NCBI GenBank assembly: GCA_947503155.1
Contig: CANNCL010000001.1
Coordinates: 186,001 to 250,000, forward strand
Origin: an uncultured Erythrobacter sp.
GTDB lineage: Bacteria; Pseudomonadota; Alphaproteobacteria; Sphingomonadales; Sphingomonadaceae
DNA length: 64,000 nucleotides
Direction: 5' to 3'
Part shown: positions 16,577 to 25,510 of the stretch, piece by piece
Layout: every line of letters starts with the position of its first letter
Position numbering within the stretch: position 1 is the first letter of the stretch
Made by a program: the position numbers and the translations under genes
The notes under the pieces: model-generated
What the model saw: only the letters and a program-made list of their open reading frames with translations
Database searches by the model: none
Told to the model about the DNA's origin: nothing

Positions 16577-18259
16577 TTATTCGAAAGACGGCCGAGCCTC
16601 GCGGATTTTGAAATCGCCGCGCATCCGAACAGGCACGCGCATCACACAGCGCACGCCGGTAGGAGGGAATTCCAGCTCGACGCGGTTCTTCAACTCATGG
16701 GCAACAATCTTCTGGATCAGTTCGGTTCCAAAGCCCCGCTTGCGTGTTTCGGAAACCACCGGTCCGCCTTCTTCAATCCACTCGACAACCGCCAATTCGT
16801 CGCCGCTTAAGTGCCAGCTGATCCGCGCGGTGCCATTGGCCGCGCTCAACGCGCCAAACGTTGCCGCATTGGTGGCCAGTTCATGGATCGCAAGTCCGAA
16901 TGACAAGGCATCGTTGGGCGCGAGTTGAACCGGGGGCCCTTCGACAACCAAATTGGCGGAATGCTCCTCTACCAAATGCTGCGTTTCCGCTTGGATAACC
17001 GCCCTCATCGGCACAGTCCCCCATTCGGCTTCAGCGAGCAAATCATGCGTTGCCGACAAAGCTTGAATGCGGCCTTCTAAGCTGTCTGCAAAATTGTCGA
17101 GATCACTTGCTCGGCGGCGGGTCAGCGAAAGGATCGACAATACATTGGCGAGCGCATTCTTGACCCGGTGATTAAGCTCCCGGCTTAGAGTGTTGCGGAT
17201 CGAATGCTGCTCTTCAAAGAACACCAGCCGCGCGCGATCCTCGATCGCCTGGCTCGCGAGCAACCGCAAAACCAACATCAACATACTCGCCAGCGCAAGA
17301 CCCGCGACAAGCGTCACCATAGACAATGTGCCCATCGCCTTTGATCCCGTTGAATCGACGATCAGGACAAATTCGCGGTTGGCAATCTTGACCGGCTGTT
17401 CAAATCTATCCGTCCCCGCCGCACCTAGCGAGCGCGATACGACCAAATTGGCATCTTGCTCCGCGCCATCATACAATCTGACACCCAAGTCGCCGGGCGG
17501 CGCGCGCTCAATCGCTGCGTCGAGGAATTTGCCAGCATCGAAAGCGCTAAACACAAACCCTGCCAATTCGCGCGCTTGCGCCGCCGAACCGGGAACCGGT
17601 TTGTAGACCGGCATGAAGATAACGAAACCGGGCGTCTCGGCGACGCTTTCATTGGCCAGAATAATCTTGCCCGACGCGGTTGGCAAAACAGTCCGTTTGG
17701 CCTCATCCATCGCCGCTGCACGGACTGGCTCGGAATACATATCGAAGCCTAAAGCCTGTCGGTTGCGGCTCGTATCAGGCGAAAAATAGGTGACCGGCGC
17801 GACGCGGTCATCACCTTCTTGCGCCACCCGGCGGATATCGGGAAAACCCGGCTGACGAAGCCTCACTCTTTGTAAGAACGTATCAACCTCGTCGCTTTCT
17901 AGCGCAGTGGCCCAGCCGATTCCTTCTGCCCCGCGATAATGTTGATCAAGGCGGAGCTCATCGACAAATTGGTAGAAAGTTCGCGGATCAACCTCTTGCG
18001 TCGTCGAAAACAACGCCGCGCCCGCACGCAGATAGGAAGAGAAGCTGTTGCCGCGCCGGTCCAACGCCGATGCGATAGATCGGGCATATTCGCGCACTTC
18101 GCCCCGGCTGCGTTCCTGTGCGGTCTTTTCGATCCCATAGACGCTTAAGAACGTAATCGAGGCGATGATCAGGAACAGCGCAGCAGGCAAAGCTCGCGGA
18201 AACCTCAGCAGCCATCCGCGCACGAACCCGCCCGAACGAGAATCTTCGCTTGGGGTCAA
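16577..18259 (-). CDS. CHASE-domain HWE/HisKA_2 sensor histidine kinase
   Basis: The 560-residue kinase has a TM helix (about 24-43), a periplasmic CHASE-type domain (about 75-300, with GAEGIGWATALE), a second TM helix (about 312-336) and a cytoplasmic kinase core. The phosphoacceptor is His364 in ELNHRVKNALANV. The N box is LAIHELATNAATFGALS, the HWE hallmark VEWIEEGGP, and the G box RGFGTELIQ. Being next to phyR and divergent from nepR-ecfG, it is the likely PhyR-phosphorylating kinase (PhyK role). The start is uncertain: TTG at 18259, or a GTG at residue 13. Confidence 0.88.
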   Translation of the reverse strand: MTPSEDSRSGGFVRGWLLRFPRALPAALFLIIASITFLSVYGIEKTAQERSRGEVREYARSIASALDRRGNSFSSYLRAGAALFSTTQEVDPRTFYQFVDELRLDQHYRGAEGIGWATALESDEVDTFLQRVRLRQPGFPDIRRVAQEGDDRVAPVTYFSPDTSRNRQALGFDMYSEPVRAAAMDEAKRTVLPTASGKIILANESVAETPGFVIFMPVYKPVPGSAAQARELAGFVFSAFDAGKFLDAAIERAPPGDLGVRLYDGAEQDANLVVSRSLGAAGTDRFEQPVKIANREFVLIVDSTGSKAMGTLSMVTLVAGLALASMLMLVLRLLASQAIEDRARLVFFEEQHSIRNTLSRELNHRVKNALANVLSILSLTRRRASDLDNFADSLEGRIQALSATHDLLAEAEWGTVPMRAVIQAETQHLVEEHSANLVVEGPPVQLAPNDALSFGLAIHELATNAATFGALSAANGTARISWHLSGDELAVVEWIEEGGPVVSETRKRGFGTELIQKIVAHELKNRVELEFPPTGVRCVMRVPVRMRGDFKIREARPSFE

Positions 18260-18341
18260 TTCGCTAGCTTGGGGGATAGTCTGCCCGTTAATTGCTTGAT
18301 CTCCGAACTTTCAGGACCAAAATTATTAGATCCCTACGCAC

Positions 18342-18368
18342 GGAACAAAAGACACGCTGCATCGTTCC
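18342..18368. promoter_or_regulatory. EcfG-type promoter, near-palindromic and readable both ways
   Basis: On the plus strand GGAAC (18342-18346), 16 nt, CGTT (18363-18366) is an exact match to the EcfG consensus upstream of nepR-ecfG. On the minus strand GGAAC (18368-18364), then 16 nt, TGTT gives a near-match directed to the kinase gene. The plus-strand call is strong; the minus-strand activity is inferred. Confidence 0.78.
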
Positions 18369-18484
18369 CACTTTGCACCGCCAAACAAATCAGCACGGAC
18401 GATTCTGTCCGATTGGTCAGTGCGATTGGGTTGTCCCGGCTTTCCTGCCGCGCGGCGCATTACGGGATAAGATGGGACTGGAAC

Positions 18485-18676
18485 ATGGCGTCCATGAGAA
18501 AAGCACAGAACAATGACAGCGAAAAAGCGCCGGCTTGGGCGAACGGCCTAAAGCAACTCTATGACGATGTAGTGGAGGAACCGCTACCTGATGCATTCAA
18601 GGATTTGTTGGCGCAGCTGGATTCAAGCGACGCCGCGCCTTCCGATGGCGCATCCACAGATAAGGGCGGATCATAA
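18485..18676 (+). CDS. nepR: anti-sigma factor NepR
   Basis: The 63-residue protein carries the NepR signature WANGLKQLYDDVVEEPLPD followed by AFKDLLAQLD, the two helices that bind EcfG or PhyR. The length is typical. ATG at 18485 is chosen because it keeps a short N-terminal arm; 18494 is possible. An upstream open frame without similarity is discarded. The stop and the ecfG start share one base (TAATG), implying translational coupling. It lies 119 nt downstream of the EcfG-type promoter. Confidence 0.92.
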   Translation: MASMRKAQNNDSEKAPAWANGLKQLYDDVVEEPLPDAFKDLLAQLDSSDAAPSDGASTDKGGS

Positions 18677-19299
18677 TGGCTGATAAGCCAGCTCCCCCTG
18701 AACGCACTGCGTCTGAAAAGGCGGATTTTAAGCGTGAATTGACCGAGGTTGTTCCGCATCTGCGTGCCTTTGCGCGGGGCCTGTGCGGCCGTCCGGATAT
18801 GGCCGACGATTTGGTGCAGGAAACCATGCTCAAAGCGTGGGCGGCACAGGCGCGGTTTGAACCGGGTACATCCATGCGCGCTTGGACCTTTGTGATCCTG
18901 CGCAACGCCTATCTCACCGATATGCGCCGCAACCGGTTTCGCGGCGAGTATGATGAAGGGGTCGCAGAACGCATTCTGACCGCCCCGGCTGGTCAAGAAG
19001 AACCGATCCACCTGTCCGATATGCACCGCGCTCTGCTGACCCTGCCGCCCGAACGGCGAGAGGCTCTGTTGCTCGTGGGTGCAGGCGGGTTCTCTTACGA
19101 AGAAGCGGCGGAGATTTGCGGATGCGCCATCGGCACAATCAAGAGCCGCGTTGGCCGCGCAAGGGCGACGTTGACGTCAATGTTGGAGGATGGCGACATT
19201 CCGCAGCGTTCGACCAAAGATGCCGTAGCACACCGCGCCATCCTGACCGAATTGGACCAAGTGGCCGCCGGCAACGGAATTGCCGCAGCCAAGAGCTAA
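18676..19299 (+). CDS. ecfG: general stress response ECF sigma factor EcfG
   Basis: The 207-residue sigma-70 family ECF protein is translated from an ATG overlapping the nepR stop. Region 2 is seen in LRAFARGLCGRPDMADDLVQ and MRAWTFVILRNAYLTDMRR. Region 4 is seen in LLTLPPERREALLLVGAGGF, SYEEAAEICGCAIGTIKSRV and GRARATL. It directs transcription from GGAAC-N16/17-CGTT promoters, one of which lies ahead of this operon, so autoregulation is expected. A C-terminal tail of about 35 residues follows region 4. Confidence 0.94.
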   Translation: MADKPAPPERTASEKADFKRELTEVVPHLRAFARGLCGRPDMADDLVQETMLKAWAAQARFEPGTSMRAWTFVILRNAYLTDMRRNRFRGEYDEGVAERILTAPAGQEEPIHLSDMHRALLTLPPERREALLLVGAGGFSYEEAAEICGCAIGTIKSRVGRARATLTSMLEDGDIPQRSTKDAVAHRAILTELDQVAAGNGIAAAKS

Positions 19300-19302
19300 A
19301 TT

Positions 19303-19320
19303 CGCGCCTAAACAGGCGCG
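19303..19320 (+). other. hairpin after ecfG
   Basis: CGCGCCT-AAAC-AGGCGCG forms a perfect 7-bp stem with a 4-nt loop just after the ecfG stop. No T tract follows, so it may stabilise the 3' end or be a weak terminator. Confidence 0.4.
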
Positions 19321-19380
19321 CGCTTGGCGAAGCGTCGCTGCGCTGCAATAATGCGGTAGGCAAACAGCATTGATCCGAAA

Positions 19381-20571
19381 ATGAACAGCGAAGCACCTGA
19401 AAATCCCCCCCGCAGCGAAAGCGCTCGGCGCCGCAATCAACGGCGTCTGGTGCTGGCTGAACAAGAATTGCGACTGATGTCTGCGCTTGTCCTGCTGATC
19501 GGCGTTGGCCTGTTCCTAGCGCTGCCATTTGTGCTTTCGATCGGATCAGTGGTGTTTTTGCCGCTGGTGACAGCATTGCTGCTTACGATCTTACTTTCAC
19601 CGTTGGCGGACCGGTTAGCAAAATTTGGCTTACCCAATGTGCTCGCTTCGTTGGGCGCGTTGGCGGTTTTTCTGGGCATTTTGCTGCTTTCCCTTGCATT
19701 GATCCTGCAACCGGCGCTCGCGCTGTTTGATGAGATACCGGAAATCGCCAGCCAAGTCGGCGCGCGCTTTGCCGAATTACGCGATGAATTTGCGTGGCTC
19801 GCGATTGCCAATGAAGAGCTTGCTAAATTGATGGGCGAAAGCGGCGCGCGCGAAGTGGTGCTGGCTACCCCCAGCCTGCTCGAAGAAATCGCCTTTGCAA
19901 CGCCTAGCGTGGTGCTCGAAGTGTTGATCATGTTCTTGATGGCATTCTTCATGATCGAGGCGCGGGTGCGGCTGCGGCGACATTTGCTATTTGATCGGGC
20001 CAGTTTCGGATCAAGCGTCAAAGCCGCGCGTGTCATGCGCGAGGTTCAGGACCGCGTCGCCGCTTACATCATCACAGTCGGGCTGATTAACGCTGGCATC
20101 GGAGTGATCGTTGCGCTGGGCGCGTGGGCGCTGGGTGTGGATGCCCCGATCATGTGGGGCGGGTTAGCTGCGATCCTAAATTTCATCCCTTATGTTGGAC
20201 CGCTCGCAATGACCGCTTTACTGGGATTGTTCGGCATCGGCACCGCGGAAACCGTATGGCTGGGTCTGATCCCTGCGGCGGCCTATATTGCCCTGCACAC
20301 GGTGGAGGCGAATGTGCTCACCCCGTCGATCTTAGGCGCGCGTTTCACCATGAGCCCGGTGATGATCCTAATCGCATTGTCGTATTTTACATGGATCTGG
20401 GGCGTGCCGGGCGCGCTGCTTTCCGTGCCGATATTGCTGACACTGACGGCATTTTTCGACCATATTGGCCGGCCCAACCTTGTCGGTTTTATCTTTGGCG
20501 AACCCTTGTTCAAATCCGACGTGTTTGAACGCGGGCTAGAGGATGAACAAGCCGGGCCAGCAACTCGCTAA
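19381..20571 (+). CDS. AI-2E family transporter (PerM-like permease)
   Basis: The 396-residue membrane protein has the AI-2E/PerM layout. There are N-terminal TM helices (about 38-105), a soluble segment (about 115-175), then a run of TM helices with the conserved stretch WGGLAAILNFIPYVGPLAMT and the later TPSILGARFTMSPVMILIAL. Members export small molecules or Na+/H+; the transported molecule here is unknown. It begins about 80 nt after ecfG in the same direction and might be read through from it. Confidence 0.85.
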   Translation: MNSEAPENPPRSESARRRNQRRLVLAEQELRLMSALVLLIGVGLFLALPFVLSIGSVVFLPLVTALLLTILLSPLADRLAKFGLPNVLASLGALAVFLGILLLSLALILQPALALFDEIPEIASQVGARFAELRDEFAWLAIANEELAKLMGESGAREVVLATPSLLEEIAFATPSVVLEVLIMFLMAFFMIEARVRLRRHLLFDRASFGSSVKAARVMREVQDRVAAYIITVGLINAGIGVIVALGAWALGVDAPIMWGGLAAILNFIPYVGPLAMTALLGLFGIGTAETVWLGLIPAAAYIALHTVEANVLTPSILGARFTMSPVMILIALSYFTWIWGVPGALLSVPILLTLTAFFDHIGRPNLVGFIFGEPLFKSDVFERGLEDEQAGPATR

Positions 20572-20581
20572 GGCGCCTTCG

Positions 20582-21955
20582 CTAATCCCGGCTGCGATCG
20601 ACCGCGCTGACCACTGCGACATTCATCGTCACATTCGCCAATGTCCGCATGATGTCAGGGATCATCTCCACCGCCACCAACAGCACCAGCGGCTCTATCG
20701 GCACACCCATCGCCAAAGCGATCGGGCCGATCGACACAACAAAACTGATCGAGCCGGGAAGGCTGACCGATCCCACGCTAATGATCAACGCGACCAATAT
20801 CCCTGCAATTGCCAAAGCGGGCGTTATCTCAACCCCAGCCAGCGCCGCGACATACAGCGCCACGGCCATATTCATCGCCGGGCTGGTCGCACGGAAAATC
20901 GCGACCGCTAACGGCAGGACAAATTCGCTGGTGCTGGAACGCAATTTCAGACGGCTCGCGCTGTCGAGCATTGCGGGGAGGCTGGCGAGCGAGCTTTGCG
21001 TGGACACCGCCACCGCCTGCGCAGGCAACATCGCCTTGGCAAAGCGCAGCGGGTTCATACCGCCCAGCGCCCATGCCAGCGCATAAGCCAGTACCAGAAT
21101 AAATCCGCCCATCGCAGAGACGACCAAAATGTAATGCGCCAGCGCGGCAAACGCCCCGCCCCCGCTGCGCAGTCCCACTCCGAAAGCGAGCGCAAACACG
21201 CCGACCGGCGCGATCCACAACACCCAACCGATTATCAAGAGCATCGCATTGGCGAGCGCATGAAAGAAACCGAGCATCCGTTCACCTTGGCTGGCCGGAA
21301 GCCGCGTAATCGCAATTGCAAACAGCGCAAAAAATATGGTCAGCGGAAGCATATTCGTTTCCGCCGCCGCAGCGATAATATTGGGCGCCACAAGCGAGGC
21401 GAGAAAATCGAGAATGCCCGGAACTTCCTGCGCACCTTCTGGCAATTCGGCGAGGAAGCCGCTTGCGCTTTGCGGGATTGGGATGATTGTCAGAAGCCAC
21501 GGCAACACCAAGGCGGTGAACAATCCGCCCGCGATCAGCACCCCAAACACCAGCGCCAAAAACCGCCGCGCCGCCGCGCCCGCGCGCGCCGCCTGAACCA
21601 TTTGCGAAAGGCCCAGAACCAGCAATGCGGCAACCAGCGGAATAATCGTCATCTGCAACGCGCGCAGCCATAACGTACCCACCAGTCCCGCCGAAGACAG
21701 CAGCCAGTCGGGCAATTGCGCGCCTGAAAATAGCACACCCAAACCCAGCCCTAAGATCAGCGCAGAAAAGGTCGCGATCACTGGCAAACGGATCGTGACC
21801 AGCTCAAAGCTGCTTTCAATTTGCGGTATACCCGCTTGGCTCTCGCCGCTTTCCTCAGGATTGGTCAACATTTCGGTCCCATATGACGGCGCTCGCTCTT
21901 CCCTTCCGGCGTTAACCGCGTCAGAAGCCTCTGACAAATCAACACGCGGTTTCAC
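20582..21955 (-). CDS. dicarboxylate/amino acid:cation symporter (DAACS family)
   Basis: The protein matches the GltP/DctA fold with about eight TM helices and two re-entrant loops. It has LQMTIIPLVAALLVLGLSQM, the serine-rich loop VAVSTQSSLASLPAML and the substrate motif ATSPAMNMAVALYVAALAG. A terminal segment GIPIEPLVLLVAVEMIPDIM-like (here GVPIEPLVLLVAVE) is also typical. Import of C4-dicarboxylates or glutamate-type amino acids is likely. The GTG at 21955 gives 457 residues with an unusual polar 45-residue lead; the ATG at 21871 (429 residues) is a realistic alternative. Confidence 0.85.
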   Translation of the reverse strand: MKPRVDLSEASDAVNAGREERAPSYGTEMLTNPEESGESQAGIPQIESSFELVTIRLPVIATFSALILGLGLGVLFSGAQLPDWLLSSAGLVGTLWLRALQMTIIPLVAALLVLGLSQMVQAARAGAAARRFLALVFGVLIAGGLFTALVLPWLLTIIPIPQSASGFLAELPEGAQEVPGILDFLASLVAPNIIAAAAETNMLPLTIFFALFAIAITRLPASQGERMLGFFHALANAMLLIIGWVLWIAPVGVFALAFGVGLRSGGGAFAALAHYILVVSAMGGFILVLAYALAWALGGMNPLRFAKAMLPAQAVAVSTQSSLASLPAMLDSASRLKLRSSTSEFVLPLAVAIFRATSPAMNMAVALYVAALAGVEITPALAIAGILVALIISVGSVSLPGSISFVVSIGPIALAMGVPIEPLVLLVAVEMIPDIMRTLANVTMNVAVVSAVDRSRD

Positions 21956-21971
21956 AAGGTTTTAAGCAGGC

Positions 21972-23309
21972 ATGACACGCAAATTCTTTGGCACTGACGG
22001 TATTCGCGGACGCACCAATGCAGGCGTGATGACCGCCGCAACCGCCATGCGCGTGGGGCAAGCGGCGGGTAATTATTTTGTACGCGGCGGACACCGACAC
22101 AGAGTTGTGATCGGCAAAGACACCCGCCTGTCAGGCTATATGATGGAAAGCGCGCTGGTCGCGGGCTTTACCAGCGTGGGCATGGATGTGATTATGACCG
22201 GCCCGCTGCCGACACCCGCCATTGCGCTGCTCACCCGTGAAATGCGCGCAGATTTGGGTGTTATGATTTCCGCGAGCCACAATCTTTTCCCCGATAACGG
22301 GATCAAACTGTTCGGCCCTGATGGATTCAAACTGTCGGATGAGGTTGAGGCAGAGATAGAGGCTTTGCTCGATGTTGAGCCGCAGCTTGCTATGCCCGAG
22401 GGGATTGGCCGGGCCCGGCGAATTGAGGATGCGCGTGGGCGGTATATCCATGCGCTTAAACAATCGGTGTCCAATGAAGTCAGCTTTGACGGATTGAAGG
22501 TCGTTGTCGATTGCGCGCACGGAGCCGCTTATCAGGTTGCTCCGTCCGCCATCTGGGAATTGGGCGCGGAGGTTATCACGCTCGGCGTCGATCCCAACGG
22601 CACCAATATCAATGACGGCGTAGGTTCGACCGCAATCGAAGCGCTACAGGCGAAAGTCGTCGAAGAAGGCGCAGATATCGGCATTGCCTTGGACGGGGAT
22701 GCCGACCGGCTGATCGTGGTCGATGAAAAGGGCGCGAAAGTTGACGGCGATCAGATCATGGCGCTGATCGCGACGCGGATGCATGAGAAGGGCGCTTTGA
22801 CTGGCGGCGGCGTTGTCGCAACCGTCATGTCAAATCTGGGTCTGGAGCGGTATTTTGCGTCAATGGGCCTGACTTTGGAACGCACCAAAGTTGGCGACCG
22901 CTATGTGTTGGAACGGATGAAAGAAGGCGGCTTTAATATCGGCGGCGAACAATCGGGGCACATGATCTTGCTCGATCATGCGACCACAGGCGATGGTTCG
23001 GTTGCCGCCCTGCGGGTTCTCACCAGCTTGGTGCGCAGTCAAAAGCCCGCGAGCGAGATCTTGCATCTGTTTGATCCTGTGCCGCAGCTGCTCAAGAATG
23101 TCCGTTACGAAGGCGGCGCACCGCTGGAAAATGAAACCGTCAAATCGGTCATTGCTGAGGCAGAGGCTGAGTTGATCGGCAAAGGCCGCTTGGTCATCCG
23201 CCCTTCTGGCACAGAGCCTGTCATCCGCGTGATGGCAGAGGGAGACGATGCGCGCCAAGTCGAAGCCGTTGTGGACCGTGTGTGCGACGCCGTGCGCGCG
23301 GCGACCTAA
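21972..23309 (+). CDS. glmM: phosphoglucosamine mutase
   Basis: GlmM interconverts glucosamine-6-P and glucosamine-1-P for peptidoglycan and LPS synthesis. The 445-residue enzyme starts [12 protein letters not shown] and has the active-site serine Ser102 in [17 protein letters not shown]. The metal site is [14 protein letters not shown], the sugar-binding loop GGEQSGHM, and the C-terminal phosphate-binding loop [15 protein letters not shown]. Length and order match the family. It may be co-transcribed with the DUF1272 gene and thiD downstream. Confidence 0.96.
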   Translation: MTRKFFGTDGIRGRTNAGVMTAATAMRVGQAAGNYFVRGGHRHRVVIGKDTRLSGYMMESALVAGFTSVGMDVIMTGPLPTPAIALLTREMRADLGVMISASHNLFPDNGIKLFGPDGFKLSDEVEAEIEALLDVEPQLAMPEGIGRARRIEDARGRYIHALKQSVSNEVSFDGLKVVVDCAHGAAYQVAPSAIWELGAEVITLGVDPNGTNINDGVGSTAIEALQAKVVEEGADIGIALDGDADRLIVVDEKGAKVDGDQIMALIATRMHEKGALTGGGVVATVMSNLGLERYFASMGLTLERTKVGDRYVLERMKEGGFNIGGEQSGHMILLDHATTGDGSVAALRVLTSLVRSQKPASEILHLFDPVPQLLKNVRYEGGAPLENETVKSVIAEAEAELIGKGRLVIRPSGTEPVIRVMAEGDDARQVEAVVDRVCDAVRAAT

Positions 23310-23329
23310 GTCTGAAATAGGAAAACGCG

Positions 23330-23554
23330 ATGCTAGAAATGCGACCCGATTGCGAACGCTGCGGCGCCGACCTGCCGGCAGAGGCATCCGGCGCATTCAT
23401 TTGCAGCTTTGAATGCACGTTCTGCGCCTCTTGCGCAGAGGGGGCGGACGATATCTGCCCCAATTGCGGCGGAGAATTGATGGACCGGCCGGTGCGCGCT
23501 GCGGCGCTGCATGACAAATATCCGCCGAGCACGCAGCGCAAGTTCAAAGGATGA
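23330..23554 (+). CDS. DUF1272 Cys-rich protein
   Basis: The 74-residue protein begins LEMRPDCERCGADLPAEA and has four Cys pairs or singles (CERC, CSFECTFCASC, CPNC) that look like zinc-ribbon ligands, characteristic of DUF1272. It is 20 nt after glmM and overlaps the thiD start by 4 nt. The family function is unknown. Confidence 0.85.
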   Translation: MLEMRPDCERCGADLPAEASGAFICSFECTFCASCAEGADDICPNCGGELMDRPVRAAALHDKYPPSTQRKFKG

Positions 23555-24378
23555 GCGAAGCCGAAGCCAAGCGTCCCCCGCGTATCCTGTCCATCGCCGG
23601 ATCAGATTCCTCAGGCGGTGCGGGCATTCAGGCTGATATCAAAACGATCACCATGCTCGGCGGTTATGCCATGACCGCGATCACCACCGTAACCGCGCAA
23701 AACACCGTCGGTGTGCAAGCGATCGCGCCTATGTCAGGAACGGTTGTGGGTCAGCAGATCGCTGCGTGCATCAGCGATATTGGCGTGGACGCTGTGAAGA
23801 TCGGAATGCTGCATGACGCCGATATTATCGAAAACACTGCCAAAGCTCTAACCGGCTTGAATGTCCCGATCGTGCTGGACCCGGTCATGGTTTCCACCAG
23901 CGGAGCCGCGTTGATCGATCCGCAGGCCATCATCGCGATGCGCGAAATGCTGTTTCCAATCGCGACTCTCATCACGCCGAACCTGCCCGAACTCGGCCAT
24001 CTGATTGAACGCAACCTCACCACCAGCCAGCATCTGGCCGAAGCCGCCGAAGAATTGAGCGCGGCGACAGGCGCGGCTGTTCTGGCGAAAGGCGGACACA
24101 CATCGGATCAACGGATCATCGACGTGCTGATCGTCCCCGGCGCAGAAGGCGCAGAGCGCGCGATACAATTTGACCATGCGCGGATCGACACGCCGCACAC
24201 GCATGGCACCGGCTGCACCCTTTCAAGCGCCATTGCCACATTGCTCGCGCATGGTCAGCCGCTCGAACATGCCGTGCGTCTGGGCCGCAACTTTGTGTTA
24301 CACGCCATAAAAGCCGCGCCCGGTTTTGGCGCAGGCAACGGTCCGTTGGGGCATTCTGCGGTGCGAAAACTCGATTAA
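23551..24378 (+). CDS. thiD: hydroxymethylpyrimidine/phosphomethylpyrimidine kinase
   Basis: ThiD phosphorylates HMP and HMP-P in thiamine biosynthesis. The 275-residue ribokinase-like protein has the N-terminal signature LSIAGSDSSGGAGIQADIKT, the segment YAMTAITTVTAQNTVGV, VLDPVMVSTSGAALI, and the C-terminal anion-hole/catalytic segment HTHGTGCTLSSAIATLLA. Length is typical. Translation starts within the DUF1272 stop (ATGA). No other thiamine gene is nearby, so it may serve salvage. Confidence 0.95.
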   Translation: MSEAEAKRPPRILSIAGSDSSGGAGIQADIKTITMLGGYAMTAITTVTAQNTVGVQAIAPMSGTVVGQQIAACISDIGVDAVKIGMLHDADIIENTAKALTGLNVPIVLDPVMVSTSGAALIDPQAIIAMREMLFPIATLITPNLPELGHLIERNLTTSQHLAEAAEELSAATGAAVLAKGGHTSDQRIIDVLIVPGAEGAERAIQFDHARIDTPHTHGTGCTLSSAIATLLAHGQPLEHAVRLGRNFVLHAIKAAPGFGAGNGPLGHSAVRKLD

Positions 24379-24402
24379 ACGGCTTAGCACCGCCGCTTTC
24401 GT

Positions 24403-25287
24403 TTAGCCCTCTAGTTCATAAAATTCAGAGATATGCGCCCACGCGTCTTCTGCCGTTTCGCACCAGCGGAACAGGTCGAGGTCCTTCTTCGCAATCGTGC
24501 CCTCTTCCGCAATCGCTTCGAAATCGACGACGCGGGTCCAGAAATCCTTGCCGAACAACAGGATCGGAATGGGTTTCATTTTGCCGGTTTGAATTAGCGT
24601 AAGCAGCTCGAAGAATTCATCGAACGTCCCGAACCCGCCCGGGAACACAGCCACCGCGCGTGCGCGCAGCAGAAAATGCATTTTACGCAGCGCGAAATAA
24701 TGAAAGTTGAGCGACAGATACGGCGTCACATAGGGGTTTGGCGCCTGCTCATGCGGTAGGACGATATTCAGGCCAATACTCTCGCTGCCCGCATCGCTCG
24801 CGCCGCGATTGCCCGCTTCCATAATCGAAGGGCCGCCGCCAGTGGTGACGACGAATTGACGTTTTCCGTCTTCGATAATGGCCTTTTCAGAGACTAGCCG
24901 CGCGAGCTTGTACGCCTCTTCGTAATATTGCGCCTTTGCCGCCAGATTTGCAGCGACCTTTTGCTCGTATTCGTCGCCGTCTTTCGCCGCGTCGATTTTC
25001 GCCTGCGCTTGTTCTGGTGATGGGATACGGGCCGATCCGTACATCACCATAGTCGAACCAACGCGCGCCTCATCAAGCAGCATTTCTGGCTTTAACAGCT
25101 CAAGCTGAAACCGGACCGGACGCAATTCATCACGCAGAAGGAAATCATGATCGCGAAAGGCGAGCTTGTAAGCGGGATGCTCGGTCTGCGGTGTGACTTC
25201 GGGCGATTCGTCGGCGAACCGGCTTTCCTCGCCTGCGGGGTAAAACTTGCGGTCGGTGAGCCCGTGATCGGGATTTTTATCTGTCAT
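24403..25287 (-). CDS. LOG family protein (TIGR00730 type)
   Basis: The 294-residue protein has the LOG/lysine-decarboxylase-like Rossmann fold. It has MVMYGSARIPSPEQAQAK, VTTGGGPSIMEAGNRGA and the hallmark FPGGFGTFDEFFELLTLIQ. Members hydrolyse nucleoside 5'-monophosphates to base and ribose-5-P; older annotations as lysine decarboxylase are misleading. It carries an extra N-terminal arm of about 80 residues before the fold. The ATG at 25287 is preferred over the upstream in-frame extension. Confidence 0.87.
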   Translation of the reverse strand: MTDKNPDHGLTDRKFYPAGEESRFADESPEVTPQTEHPAYKLAFRDHDFLLRDELRPVRFQLELLKPEMLLDEARVGSTMVMYGSARIPSPEQAQAKIDAAKDGDEYEQKVAANLAAKAQYYEEAYKLARLVSEKAIIEDGKRQFVVTTGGGPSIMEAGNRGASDAGSESIGLNIVLPHEQAPNPYVTPYLSLNFHYFALRKMHFLLRARAVAVFPGGFGTFDEFFELLTLIQTGKMKPIPILLFGKDFWTRVVDFEAIAEEGTIAKKDLDLFRWCETAEDAWAHISEFYELEG

Positions 25288-25510
25288 ACCGATCAAATAG
25301 GCGCGCCAGAGCATAGCGGCAAGTTGGCAAATGGCCGTTATCACTGGGAAAGTGGGTGCCGGCCATCTCACAAGCTCTAAGGCGCAAGCAAAGTAAGCGC
25401 GCAAAAGAACCGTACAGCGCGAGCTTGCTTGCCCTGACAGCGCCCCCCTGTTAGATTCCTATTCAGGTGCTGACGTCATATTTGCGATCAGTGAGATGAA
25501 AGATTAAATT

